Source: Sympetrum striolatum (taxonomy: Eukaryota > Arthropoda > Insecta > Odonata > Libellulidae). Taken from it: 64,000 bases of DNA. The position numbers were made by a program, and so were the translations under genes. Numbering within the stretch: the first letter of the stretch is position 1; every line of letters begins with the position of its first letter. Positions 1 to 18,700 of this stretch are shown piece after piece. The stretch lies in NCBI GenBank assembly GCA_947579665.1, contig OX388350.1, forward strand, positions 31,405,393 through 31,469,392. Reading direction: 5' to 3'. Below the pieces are notes generated by a model. The model was not told the origin of the DNA, ran no database searches, and saw only the letters and a program-made list of their open reading frames with translations.

Positions 1-390
1 TTTGGTCCTTAGAATGTGACCTGAAATCCCATTGTCTACCTGGGTTTCACATCTATATCAGGATCATTTAGGATGAAGACTGACTTCTATTGAGTTTACC
101 CATTGTATCATTGCATTAATTCATCAGAAGCAATCTTGTGCATGTAATACAGAGGCTCTCAACAGCCATGTAAACATCACTTTGAAGGAAAGGTTAGAAA
201 TTCATCTAAATGTTATCAAACCCCTGTGAAATGCTGAGTTTCACTGCAGCAGTTATGTGTATAATCGAAGGCAAAGTCATAAAGCTAATGCATGATGAAG
301 ACCAGAGGAATGAACCAGAACTGTATTAAAATTTACTGTATTTTATGCAAATTTTAATAGAAATATATATCAGAAATACTGAAGTACGTA
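1..390. other. no gene seen
   Basis: AT-rich sequence with no open frame, RNA gene or repeat that I can support. It lies to the left of the first copy of a duplicated segment. Confidence 0.5.
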
Positions 391-885
391 ACAAATCTTC
401 CTCTACTTCAACTCTGCAGCATTTATTTCAATTGCATTTCAAATTTTTTGTCGATTACGTTTTTTTATAAAGTTTTATCTGAGTGGCATTTCTATAGTAT
501 TGCAATTTGGGAAAATCTGGGTTATGTTACATTACCTTTTTTTATAAACTTTTGATTTGTAATCATGATCACACTGGTTTCTAAAATTGCTGTTGATAGG
601 CTCAATGTCCAATTGCCTTTCTTACTGTTGTAAGTGCCACTTGAGTCCATATTGCCTTGGATTTTCGAGTTTTTTAAAAAGCAATAATTTTCTCCTTTGG
701 AAGTGTTGTGTGAATGTTCACATCTTTTATACCAAAATGATTGAAGTATGGGTTAATGATGATCCAGCATTTGAACATTCAGTGACAAGTGCATTGATAG
801 GCTATAGTTTATGTAAATATTATCATGGTATAGATGATCATTGACAATTTTTAAATCTATGAGATACTTCTTAAAAACCTTTCTT
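391..885. repeat. direct-repeat copy A (pair with 4732-5262)
   Basis: About 495 bp that returns in the same orientation 4.34 kb further on. Both copies start with an 'acaaatct.cctctacttc.actctgcag' type sequence and run to an 'atctatgag.tacttctta' type sequence. Identity is roughly 85-90% by eye, with small indels. One indel, near 700 versus 5050, is 3 nt long. Short frames exist on both strands in both copies: one of 85 aa starts at 587, and on the minus strand a frame of about 30 codons is also kept. No frame matches a family I know. It could be two copies of an unnamed interspersed repeat, the ends of a decayed retroelement, or a local segmental duplication. Confidence 0.75.
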
Positions 886-2540
886 TGCTCCAGAATTACT
901 TTTTTTATTCTATCAACTTTTTGATCTGTTTTTTCTTTAGAACCATCATGTCTTTTCTTTTGTGGAGTACTGTGTTTGTATTCTTATGAATGATACCGTC
1001 AATGCTTTGTATTTTTCATACTGAACAATCTTCCTCTGAAATCTTGTATTAGGTACTCCAGTCCTGTTTTTTTTAACTTTTATAGAAATAGTTGTATATC
1101 CACCATTGTGTGTTGTTGATTTTCCAAATTCTAAGTATTTTGGAGTGCAATATTTAGGAATAAAGGATTATCCTTTGCATAAGTTTTTGGTATCAACAGT
1201 AAATCAAATGAGTTGTCCAAATGCAATATTTTCTAGGAGGCACTTCATCACTTAATTGATTGAAATGCTGTTTGGAGACTCTTGATCTTAAATAAGTAAA
1301 AAGACTCTACCTCTTCCGTACTACTTCTAAAATGTTTTGACGGGTTTACTTTTTTCATATGAAATTCATTGTGATTCTTTAGGGAGTTAAAACCCAGGTG
1401 TTATGCTGTAACATCAGGCTGCAAAAGCCTCTACAGGTATATTATAGCTCTTTTCAAGGGATACAGTAGTGAAATTTAATTTATTATGACTTAAGAATGA
1501 AAGATGAGAGAGTGAAAGATTTTGTACTTGCAGCAGTGAGGCATTTTCATTATTAAATGGAGAGCTTGCTTTTCTTTTATTCTACATTAAAGTGATGCTG
1601 TTTGTTGATACCTGTCTTAATACTTGTCTAGTAATTTTTTCTTCAGTATTGAGCATCATAGTATTTCTTTAACTTGTGCATTTTCAAATTCTTTGTGAAT
1701 ACTTTCCCTCTGCATTTATTAGCAAGTCTTATGTAAACATTTTGTTGATTTTTATGAAAGAGACTTTCAAAGTTCTGGTAAAAGCAAATTAAATTATTTT
1801 AGTGTAAAAGTTGACTAATTTCGTTTTTTTGTGGTCATTAATGTCAATTTGTTATAAATTTTGTGTATTTTATGTTGCCTGTTAATTATGTACCTCGCCA
1901 TTTCAATGAAAAATCTATCTGATAATGTTGTTTTTATTCATTTCATAAATCACCTTGGTTTCCTTTTCAATGCTTGCTAACCTTCTTGCTAACTTTTCTA
2001 GTCCTGGGAAGCTCAAGTCTAATACAATTTTCAAATGCATTTTATTGCCTGAGAGAAAATTAATTTATAATTGACATTTTTTCCTCTACAGCAACTTAAG
2101 CTTTACTCTAAAAAAGAAGCTGATTTTCAAAGAACTTTTTCCTGCCATACAAACTTATTGATTATAATTTCATGAGCTCAAGCATACAAAAGTATAAATC
2201 ATCAACTAACACTCTGCATTATCATACTTCAATTAAGTCATCGAAATAGTGAATCATATCATAAGTATCTTTTCCTTTTGAGTGTCACAAAGTAGTTACT
2301 CTCAAATGCAGGTTTGGATAATAAAATCACAGTGGAGGGCTTCAATTTGTGAACTTCCATCACAACAAAAAGTAACTTGGAAAGATGAGAACCTTCGCCA
2401 CAGAGTTCTTAATACAGTTTTAAAATCAGTTGTGGCTTAATAAAATGGTGGAAAAGGTATTACTCATAGTATAAATAATAAGTGAAGAAGTATGGAGAAG
2501 AATATGAAGCTGGCAAAGCCTATTGAATGAAGAGAAAGCA
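886..2540. other. AT-rich DNA, no gene seen
   Basis: About 1.65 kb of T-rich, CpG-poor sequence between duplicate copy A and the reverse transcriptase remnant. I see no splice-consistent coding exon, no tRNA-like box and no terminal repeat. It may be old degraded repeat. Confidence 0.4.
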
Positions 2541-2561
2541 ATCAAATTTCCTGCGGATCTA

Positions 2562-2790
2562 GATGTCTAGGAAAGGAAGTCTTCCATCCTTTTCTAATTC
2601 CATAGAAAACTACATCTTTGGTTGGATGCCATTGAGATGCTCTAGGAATTGGTCGAGTTCCTGGCACCCATGGGGTCAATCGACTAGTGTCATCAACGTA
2701 TCTGTAGAACTTTTGTCAAAAATATCTAAGCTTATTCCCCCTCGGGAGATATATGCGACTCATAAACTGGTCTCAATTGAATCCATATTG
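2562..2790 (-). pseudogene. decayed Penelope-like reverse transcriptase fragment
   Basis: Read on the minus strand, 2700-2686 encodes YVDDT, the catalytic aspartate box of a reverse transcriptase, in a K-F-Y-R-Y-V-D-D context. A shifted frame downstream (about 2650-2562) encodes a stretch of the form FLEHLNG.QPK followed by MELEKDGRLPFLDI. This order (YVDD, about 30 residues, then FLxHLN, then LPFLD) is characteristic of Penelope-like element and related GIY-YIG retroelement RTs. The frame is broken at least once between the two motifs and has an internal stop, and stops lie upstream, so this is a dead fragment. No GIY-YIG endonuclease domain was recognised nearby. A LINE RT is the alternative, but LINE motifs differ around the box. 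Confidence 0.7.
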
Positions 2791-2819
2791 ACTGGGCTAC
2801 AAGGAATTTCCAACTTATA

Positions 2820-3084
2820 ATACCCTAAGCTCCAACTAATTTTTATCTGAAATATTTGGGAATATGACCCCATGCAGGTCCCACAAGGCTATTCAAGGCC
2901 TTTTCATGCCCTGTTCAAAATCTAATATATATAGATGCTTCTCTGGATTCATTCAGATATATATATAGATAGATAGGATACTAATTCACAGCCTTAACCG
3001 CAAGCGTCAGTGACTTGAAATTTCTACAGCTTATTGACCATAACGTGTAACCGACAGAAAAAATGAGATTTTGAACCTCAGTGT
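2820..3084. other. AT-rich spacer with short GATA/TA microsatellite
   Basis: Contains a short 'atatatatagatagatagg' run near 2959-2978. Otherwise unremarkable, between the RT remnant and the tandem array. Confidence 0.4.
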
Positions 3085-4294
3085 CATGGGTTCAATTCCA
3101 GAGGGCCCCAAAGTTCCAATTTTTTCCATTTAAATGCATTGCTTTGATTTTCCGGAATTTTTAAAAAATACTTCCCATATAGGTAGTGAATCGAAACTCT
3201 AGGAGCCTATATATATGGTCAGGATCTATCGATAGAATTAATGAATTTTAGAGAAAATGTCCTGGGTTCGATGCTAGGACGTTGCAAAAATCTGTCGTTT
3301 AAAATACATTGAGGTAGTTTTTCATTATTTATTTTGATGCACTTATCGAAATGATAGGAAGTTCGTGCTTGGCTAGAAGATGAATACTAGTAAGAATTCT
3401 TTTAAGAAAAAAATTTATGTAAGACCGTACTATTCCTTGGTTCAATGCCGGAGCACATACAAATTTCTCTCATAAGGAATATAAGGGAAAATTAGGACGT
3501 CATTTGAAGCAGTAATATTTTGAAGCCCAATATTTCTTCTTGAATTTTCACACATAGTTAGAGGTGAAGATTTTATGTTCTGCTGCATAGATATTATTAC
3601 CAAAAAAACCCGGGTTCGAAGCCAGGCGGTAAATCTATCCCCCGTTTAAAATACATTGAGTTAGTTTTCAATATTTTTTTTGATGCATTTATCGAAATGA
3701 TAGGATGTTCGTGCTTAGCTAGAAGATGTATCGTAGGAATTGGTTTAAGAAAAAAATTTAGATAAGCCCGGACTATTCCTGGGTTCGATGCCAGAGGACA
3801 ATAACATTCCTCTCATAAGGAATATAAGGGAAAAGTAGGACGTCGTTTGAGGCAGTTGCAACCAATATTTCTGCTTGAATTTGCATACATAGTTAGAGAT
3901 GGTAATTTTCTGTTGTGCTGCATAGAAAGTATCGCCATAAAGTCCCGGGTTCGATGCCTGGAGGTAAATCTATCCCCCACTTAAAATACATTGGGTTAGT
4001 TTTTCATTATTTTTTGATTCACTTATCGAAATAATAGGAAGTACTTGCTAATACGGAAGATGTATATTAAAATTCGGTTTAAGAATAAAATTTAGATAAG
4101 ATAATGCTGTTCCTGGGTTTGATGCCAGAGCACGTTACAATTTCTCTCATAAGGAATATAAGGGAAAAGTAGGATGTCATTTGAGGCAGTTGCACCCAAT
4201 ATTTCTGCTTGAATTTTCACACATAAATAGAGCTGGTGATCTTCTTTTGTTCTGCATAGTATGTATGACCAGGAAAACCCGGCTTCGATGCCAG
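3085..4294 (+). repeat. tandem array of ~170 bp monomers with a tRNA T-arm-like box (dimeric higher-order satellite)
   Basis: A 17 bp box close to CCTGGGTTCGATGCCAG recurs at 3085, 3261, 3435, 3609, 3778, 3944, 4112 and 4278, giving steps of 176, 174, 174, 169, 166, 168 and 166 bp. Two monomer types alternate. After boxes 2, 4 and 6 comes a 'tttaaaatacattg' segment. After boxes 3, 5 and 7 comes 'tctcataaggaatataaggg'. The true higher-order unit is therefore ~335-350 bp, present about three times. The box contains the RNA polymerase III B-box pattern GGTTCGAnnCC, and its ends can pair (CCxGG/CCxGG) around a 7 nt loop like a tRNA T-arm. No A-box or full cloverleaf was seen. Possible origins: tandemly amplified SINE tails, or a true satellite. 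Confidence 0.85.
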
Positions 4295-4554
4295 ACGATT
4301 AAATTGCAACGAATTTTAAGAATATTATCAATCCTTTTTTTATTTTTGAGGACCATCTCGATACGATGCTGACTTGAAATTAGTGTTTTGTCGATCTGCT
4401 TGCAGTATGCTAGCTACATTTTACTCGTATAATATATATTTTAATATACTTTTAAGTAACTTATTTGTTAAATTTATTCTGGTCAACTTAACTTTTTAAT
4501 CTAGGCTATCTATTAAACATTAAAAGAGACAATTTTAAAAACTAAGATAATGCG

Positions 4555-4730
4555 GATGAAGTCCAACGGGACCAGGAGCCGCAGGGTAGTATCCCTAGGG
4601 GGAAATGAACAAGTCAAAAGGTAAAAAGGCCACTAAACCTCTGCCCCGAGGATGATGGCCGAGTTGGCTATCGAAATGTCTGCCCAGCAGCCTGAACTAA
4701 CCTGCCTGCTTACCTGATAGAATCTTCGCC
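4555..4730. repeat. retroelement terminus-like segment
   Basis: GC-richer than its surroundings. It contains a 19 bp match (4559-4577, one mismatch) to the 3' part of the tRNA-like retroposon at 45581-45599. Further on is a 'gatgatggccgagttggcta' type sequence (4649-4668) that resembles, from memory, terminal sequences of arthropod Penelope-like elements. The assignment is tentative. It abuts duplicate copy B. Confidence 0.4.
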
Positions 4731-4731
4731 A

Positions 4732-5262
4732 CAAATCTACCTCTACTTCCACTCTGCAGCACATTTATTTCAATTGCATTTCAAATTTTCTGTCTATTAC
4801 ATTATTTTTCATAATTTTTTATCTGAGTGGCATTTCTACAGTGTTGCAATTTGGGAAAATCTGGGTTATGTTACATTACCATTTTTTTATAAACTTTTGA
4901 TTTTTAATCACAATCACACTGGTTTCCAAAATTGCTGTTGATAGGCTCAATGTCCAATTGCCTTTCTTGCTGCTCTATGTGCCACTTGAGTCCATATTGG
5001 CTTGGATTTTTGAGTTTCTTTTTAAGCAATAATTTTATACTTTGGAAGTGTGTGAATGTTCAAATCTTTTATACCAAAATGATTGAAGTATGGGTTAATG
5101 ATGATCCAGCATTTGGACATTTAGTGACAAGTGCATTGATAGGCTATAGTTGATGTGAATATTATCATGGTACAGATGATCATTGACAATTGTCATTGAC
5201 ATTGACATGTGACAAAAATTTAAATTTTCAATCTATGAGGTCCTTCTTACAAACCTTTTCAA
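4732..5262. repeat. direct-repeat copy B (pair with 391-885)
   Basis: Second copy of the ~500 bp segment at 391-885, same orientation. It has an extra 'attgacattgacatgtgac' type insertion near its right end (about 5192-5215). A 73 aa frame at 4932 parallels the 85 aa frame of copy A but ends earlier, so neither is persuasive as a gene. It ends about 530 bp from the P5CR stop codon. Confidence 0.75.
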
Positions 5263-5407
5263 AAGTATACTTTTCTTGCAGCAGATTTTAATAATTTTGG
5301 CTGGTTATGAATTCATTTTATATTTAATAGCACTCTATTTTACTTCCACAAGTGGATTCTTAATGAGCTAAAAATGAAAAGAAATATTCAAGAAATAAAT
5401 ACTGACA

Positions 5408-5413
5408 TTTATT
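5408..5413 (-). terminator. candidate polyadenylation signal of P5CR
   Basis: Minus-strand AATAAA about 380 bp past the P5CR stop codon, in AT-rich sequence. It is one of several possible signals in this stretch and is chosen only by position and exact match. Confidence 0.3.
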
Positions 5414-5790
5414 GACAAAAATATAAAAAATCATTATCACAGATATTAAAATGCTCAGCACCTACCCTATTCAAGTCAATATTAATATAATACCTGATTA
5501 ATAATGCAATGTAGACAAATTAATTCACATAACTAAATTTATATTCAACCCCCTTAAATATTGAGACTGAAATAATTCCAAGTATGAGAATGATGGAATT
5601 ATACTATATTTAAAAATTGTTGTTTTAGGATTTTCGTAAGTACCTATGGAAGGCACAGAATTATTTTCAGTTTTAGCCACATACAAAGATATGTTCAACC
5701 AGATTAGTAATTTCCATATTCATCACCTCATGCTAACAAGTCTAATCCAATTTGATCCATAGCCTAAGACCATGCGTTGCTCTGCCCAAC

Positions 5791-14277
<8,487 letters not shown>

Positions 14278-15700
14278 TTCGTGTAACTTCCTTTCGAACT
14301 TGTCACGGAATTGCAATGATTGTAATACTGAAGAATGGTATACACGTGAATGTATCTCTAAACTAGCCTAGATTCCATTGGTCGAAATATCGAATATCTA
14401 TTCCACATGATTTCAAACTGCTTTAAAATAAACCTTACTTAATAATTCCATAAGGAGGGATTTACACCTTGACCAGGCATTTAAAATAAACATTAATGAT
14501 TTACCTTGATGATATATATTTTCACATAAAATACAGATTACAATAACATTATAATTATGTTTTCCACTTCGACGATTTCATGCGCGTGTTACGTAGTGCG
14601 GCGGAGCGGATTTACGTTTAAAATGAAAAACAGCCTTTTCGAAATATTGCGCACCACCTGATCTCCAAGAGAAGTAAGATTTCTTATATTATATAATGTT
14701 ATTAATTTTAAATGAGCATCTAAGATGAAAAGCAAATGAAGTAACTGTACGTACGTATACTTCTGCATGGTATATTTATCTCAAGTAATTCTGACAGCGC
14801 GTAATTTGGAAGGGTAAACCTAGCTACTGCAAATAACTAGGTCAGAGGGGTAAAATGCTTACATTTATAGCGAAATAGGGTACTTAAAGGTTTCTTTTTG
14901 CGAATTTGATCGCATTAATGAAGCATGCTCTCTATACTCTCAAATATTAGGTTGTGGCATCAGAAATTTGTAATTCATTACTAATAGTCTATCTACAATG
15001 ATATAAATGAAAATAATTCCCTCCTCGTATCTAAGATTCCGGAATTGATTCTCCTTCTCTCACTTGTGAATCTTCATGTTCATTTTTCAATGACTTACTC
15101 ATTATTATCGTCTATGCCATTATTATATTTTTTTCAATAAATATTGCCGCCAGAAATTAGAGTATAGTAACGAGAACTTTTGGATGTCTTGAGTACATTC
15201 AAATTTCTATATTCAAACCCGCCTTTACTCAGAATTACGTTTTACTATTAACTGTCATTAAATGGAAAATCAATCATTATAACCGATATGAGTATAAAAT
15301 CGAATTTGAGTTTGTACATTACAGTATTTAGGAAATTCTCTCATAGAGTTGGATATATCTTGTTTGTTTTAGCAATGGAAACCCCTTTTAAAGCATATTT
15401 ACCGTCATAAGACTTCCTTTTATTACCTCTGGTCATTTTTGAGGATTCCAATTCATAAATAACAATTGGCATGTTTAGAGTAACTGTAATATGGATAACT
15501 GATTTCTATTAACATAATTCTCGTCTTTTTACTAGTTAATTGAATTTGTCCGATGATGACTGTTTTGATGTGATCTGACTTAAGATATGAAACATTAACG
15601 AATTGCATAGTACATCTTGGAACATCAATAAAACATATTCCAATTCGTCTAGTATTCTACTTTTGTAAACCTACTGGCTATAAATCGTGGAGCTTGAATT
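14278..15700 (-). promoter_or_regulatory. P5cr: P5CR upstream region with CpG cluster
   Basis: The 5' flank of P5CR. A CpG-dense core lies at about 14570-14660 (seven or more CpGs in the single 60 bp stretch 14581-14640). This sits in a wider zone, about 13.35-15.7 kb, where CpG is ordinary rather than depleted. I infer an unmethylated promoter region. No convincing TATA box or single start site was picked. An upstream untranslated exon is possible. Confidence 0.45.
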
Positions 15701-15779
15701 AAATTCTCTTGTTAAGAGGCACCATCTTAATGGATTCTCTGCTTGAAAATTATTCTTGGGTAACAGGAAAGGGAAGAAA

Positions 15780-18700
15780 AGTATAAATATTGATTGATGG
15801 ATATATCCATATATAGCTTCATAATGCTTATGTTTCCAGTTAAATATGTTTATTCTTATTAATTATAAAGAACTGATATTTTTATTTTTCCAATATTTTT
15901 GTAGGTCAACAATCAACTCATTCTCTCCATAATGTATCAAAATACTCTGTGTAATCTCTGGGTTTTTGAATTTGGGGAAATATTTATTTACCACACTCAG
16001 TTGAGGCTCTTCACCTGAGAGAGTAATTATTTACTATTGCAGGTTAAAGGGTTGTTTCTTTCTGCAGAACTCTACGATTTGAAGTCATCCAGGAAGGCAA
16101 AATATTCCAGAAAATACCAGAAAATATTATGCTGTTTGGTCAAGAGGTTACACACTTGTGAATGGTTTACTAAAACAATATACTCTTAGGAATGAAGGGT
16201 AAGGATCATCTATATTACATTATAAAAAGTGCAAAATTTTCTATAGTCCTCTTCACATAAGCTTTTCATGATTAAGATATCTCCCTTATGAAAATTTACA
16301 TCATATCAATAGCATTTTTTTTTATTTCACTGTGTACATCACTTCATTATGAACAGCTGCCTTACCAAGTATAACCTTGCTATTTTTCATTAATTTTGAT
16401 CTGATCGTTAATTTCAATCATGAAAACAGCACTGAATGCCTTTTTTGCAGCTGAAAAAGGAATTGATGTGTACTTTCCTCCCATGTTAACTTTTCTACAC
16501 TTAATCTCATTGAAGAATTTGCATATTGTAACTAAATGTTGCTATTTCATAACTTAGAGTATAGATGAATTACAATTAAGAGTCATTCATAAATATTATT
16601 GCTCGAGTATTGCCTATACTCAGAACTAGGACCACATTCATGATTATGGTCGATTTGAAATAGCTATCCCAAGACAAATTTTTCATTAGTAATTTTCCAT
16701 ATTTTTATGTAATAATTTTATCCAGCTACAGTCTTTTAAGTTATAGTAATTTCAGTGTTCTAAAGATATTGTCATATCTTGATTATGCTTAATTTTAAAT
16801 AGATGGTTAGTGAAGTCAATAGTTTATTTTGTTCTTGTCCACGAAGGCATTAATATCTTGTTGATATGAGTGTATAGGCTGTATTTTTAGCTTAACCCTT
16901 CACTGCCTATTTGGTTTGTATGCTATGAACACTCAATTGTCTTTAGTTGATCATCACAGTCAAAGAGGTAAGAAGCTTCTAAATTAAACAGAAATATAGT
17001 TGTCTATTATATCCTATGAAACACTGATTTGCATGTAAAAAACAGCTTTCTGTCAATTATACCAGCAGCAGAATTATTATAAGCGATAAAATACTGATTT
17101 TCCAAAAACCATAGTCAATTTAAATTTATCAGTACATAATCAGTTAAATGAGAATATTTTTTTTTATATTTGTACATTTAACAAGGTTGAACAGTCAGCA
17201 GCAAGATAGAATCCACAAAATTCTAGGCAGTCGAGTTATATTATATATGTATTTTATAATTTATTATCAATAATCATACATGTATTTAAAAATACAACTG
17301 GTTTCTTGACGAAATACTGGAGATATCTTGATTGCATTTTGCAATAATGCCACTTTATGAATCATTGCTTACCATTTTTGCCTCATTGTAGATAACTCAT
17401 ATCTTTATCTTAAAATTGGATATTTTATTAACATTTATCTCACATTTGATTCAGGCTTAGGTAAGTTTCTCATTCATTGACCATCATTTTACATTGGATG
17501 ATTACCATAAACATGGATGGTAAGTTACATTATTCTCATTGGCATGTTTGATCTGTGGGATTAGTGTATTTCATACAATAAATACTATTGATTTAAATAA
17601 TTATGCTGTATCATTTAGTAGCATTTTTAACCTATCATATAATTTTATGCAAGCATGCAGTATAATATTGATAATGTTCACTTAGAGAGGTAGAACTGGA
17701 AGAAAAGATAAAGAATGTTTATGAACTGAAATAGAACAATTATGAAAATGGCTCAAATAGAACAGAATGATGTAGTTTACATAGATGTTGCACTGAAGTA
17801 AATAGATATTGTTTCTAGTGGAGAAATCATATATTATGAAGCTTTAATAACCATTAGCCTTGTGATCTGGTGAGTTTAACTCCTTTAAAAGTCATAAAAC
17901 ATGGAATAGCATGAAAGGTGTGATTTTTTAATCCATAAGTTGGACTGGAGCAATGTACTTTATACAATTTCATGACCATAATGGAATATATTTATCTATA
18001 TCTACCTAATTATACATTTAGACTTAATAATTTCCCAACCAATGCAAGAGAGTTTTCATTTTGATTGATAATAAAATGCAAAACATTTCAATTATTTTAA
18101 AGTAACTCATCCTATTCATAAAATCTTGTTATTGAATTTTTAATTAATCTAATTCCCTCTTATTGGCCAGCTCATTAATGGCCAGAAGGATGTAAAACAA
18201 GTATGCCAACAACCCAGGGACAAGGCATAGTCCATCTCATCATGAATATATTTACTTTTAGCATTGGGTAGATACATTCAAAAATTCCAAAAGCTTTCAA
18301 TAAACGAAATTGTTCAACTCTTTTAATGAAGTGCAGTTTTAGAGGATAGATCAATTTAGCAGATTTTTATTGTATAATTAATCTTAGCACTGCATTACAT
18401 GGATAATACAATATAGTTCTTACTCTTGCCAAGATTAAAATTCTGGAGATTTCTTTATAAATTTGGCATCATGATAACAAATTTGTAATACATTCTTGTG
18501 AGATTTGTCTGAAAATTGTAATGTTCAAAATTCTAGAAGGGGAATCTAAAAAAAGAGCTATCTACCAAAGGAGGTGAATAAGTAAGAAAAGGAAAATGCA
18601 TGTGTGGTTTCAGAACAAGTACCCTGATATCATTTTTTTCAAAATAATCTCCATTTTATGCAAAAGTTTTTACTTTCAAAAAGGAAGCACTTTTGATTCC

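Noticed and set aside
3085..4294. CRISPR array
   Set aside because: The regularly spaced 17 bp box superficially recalls one, but the 'spacers' are ~150 bp, alternate between two related sequences, and the host is a eukaryote.
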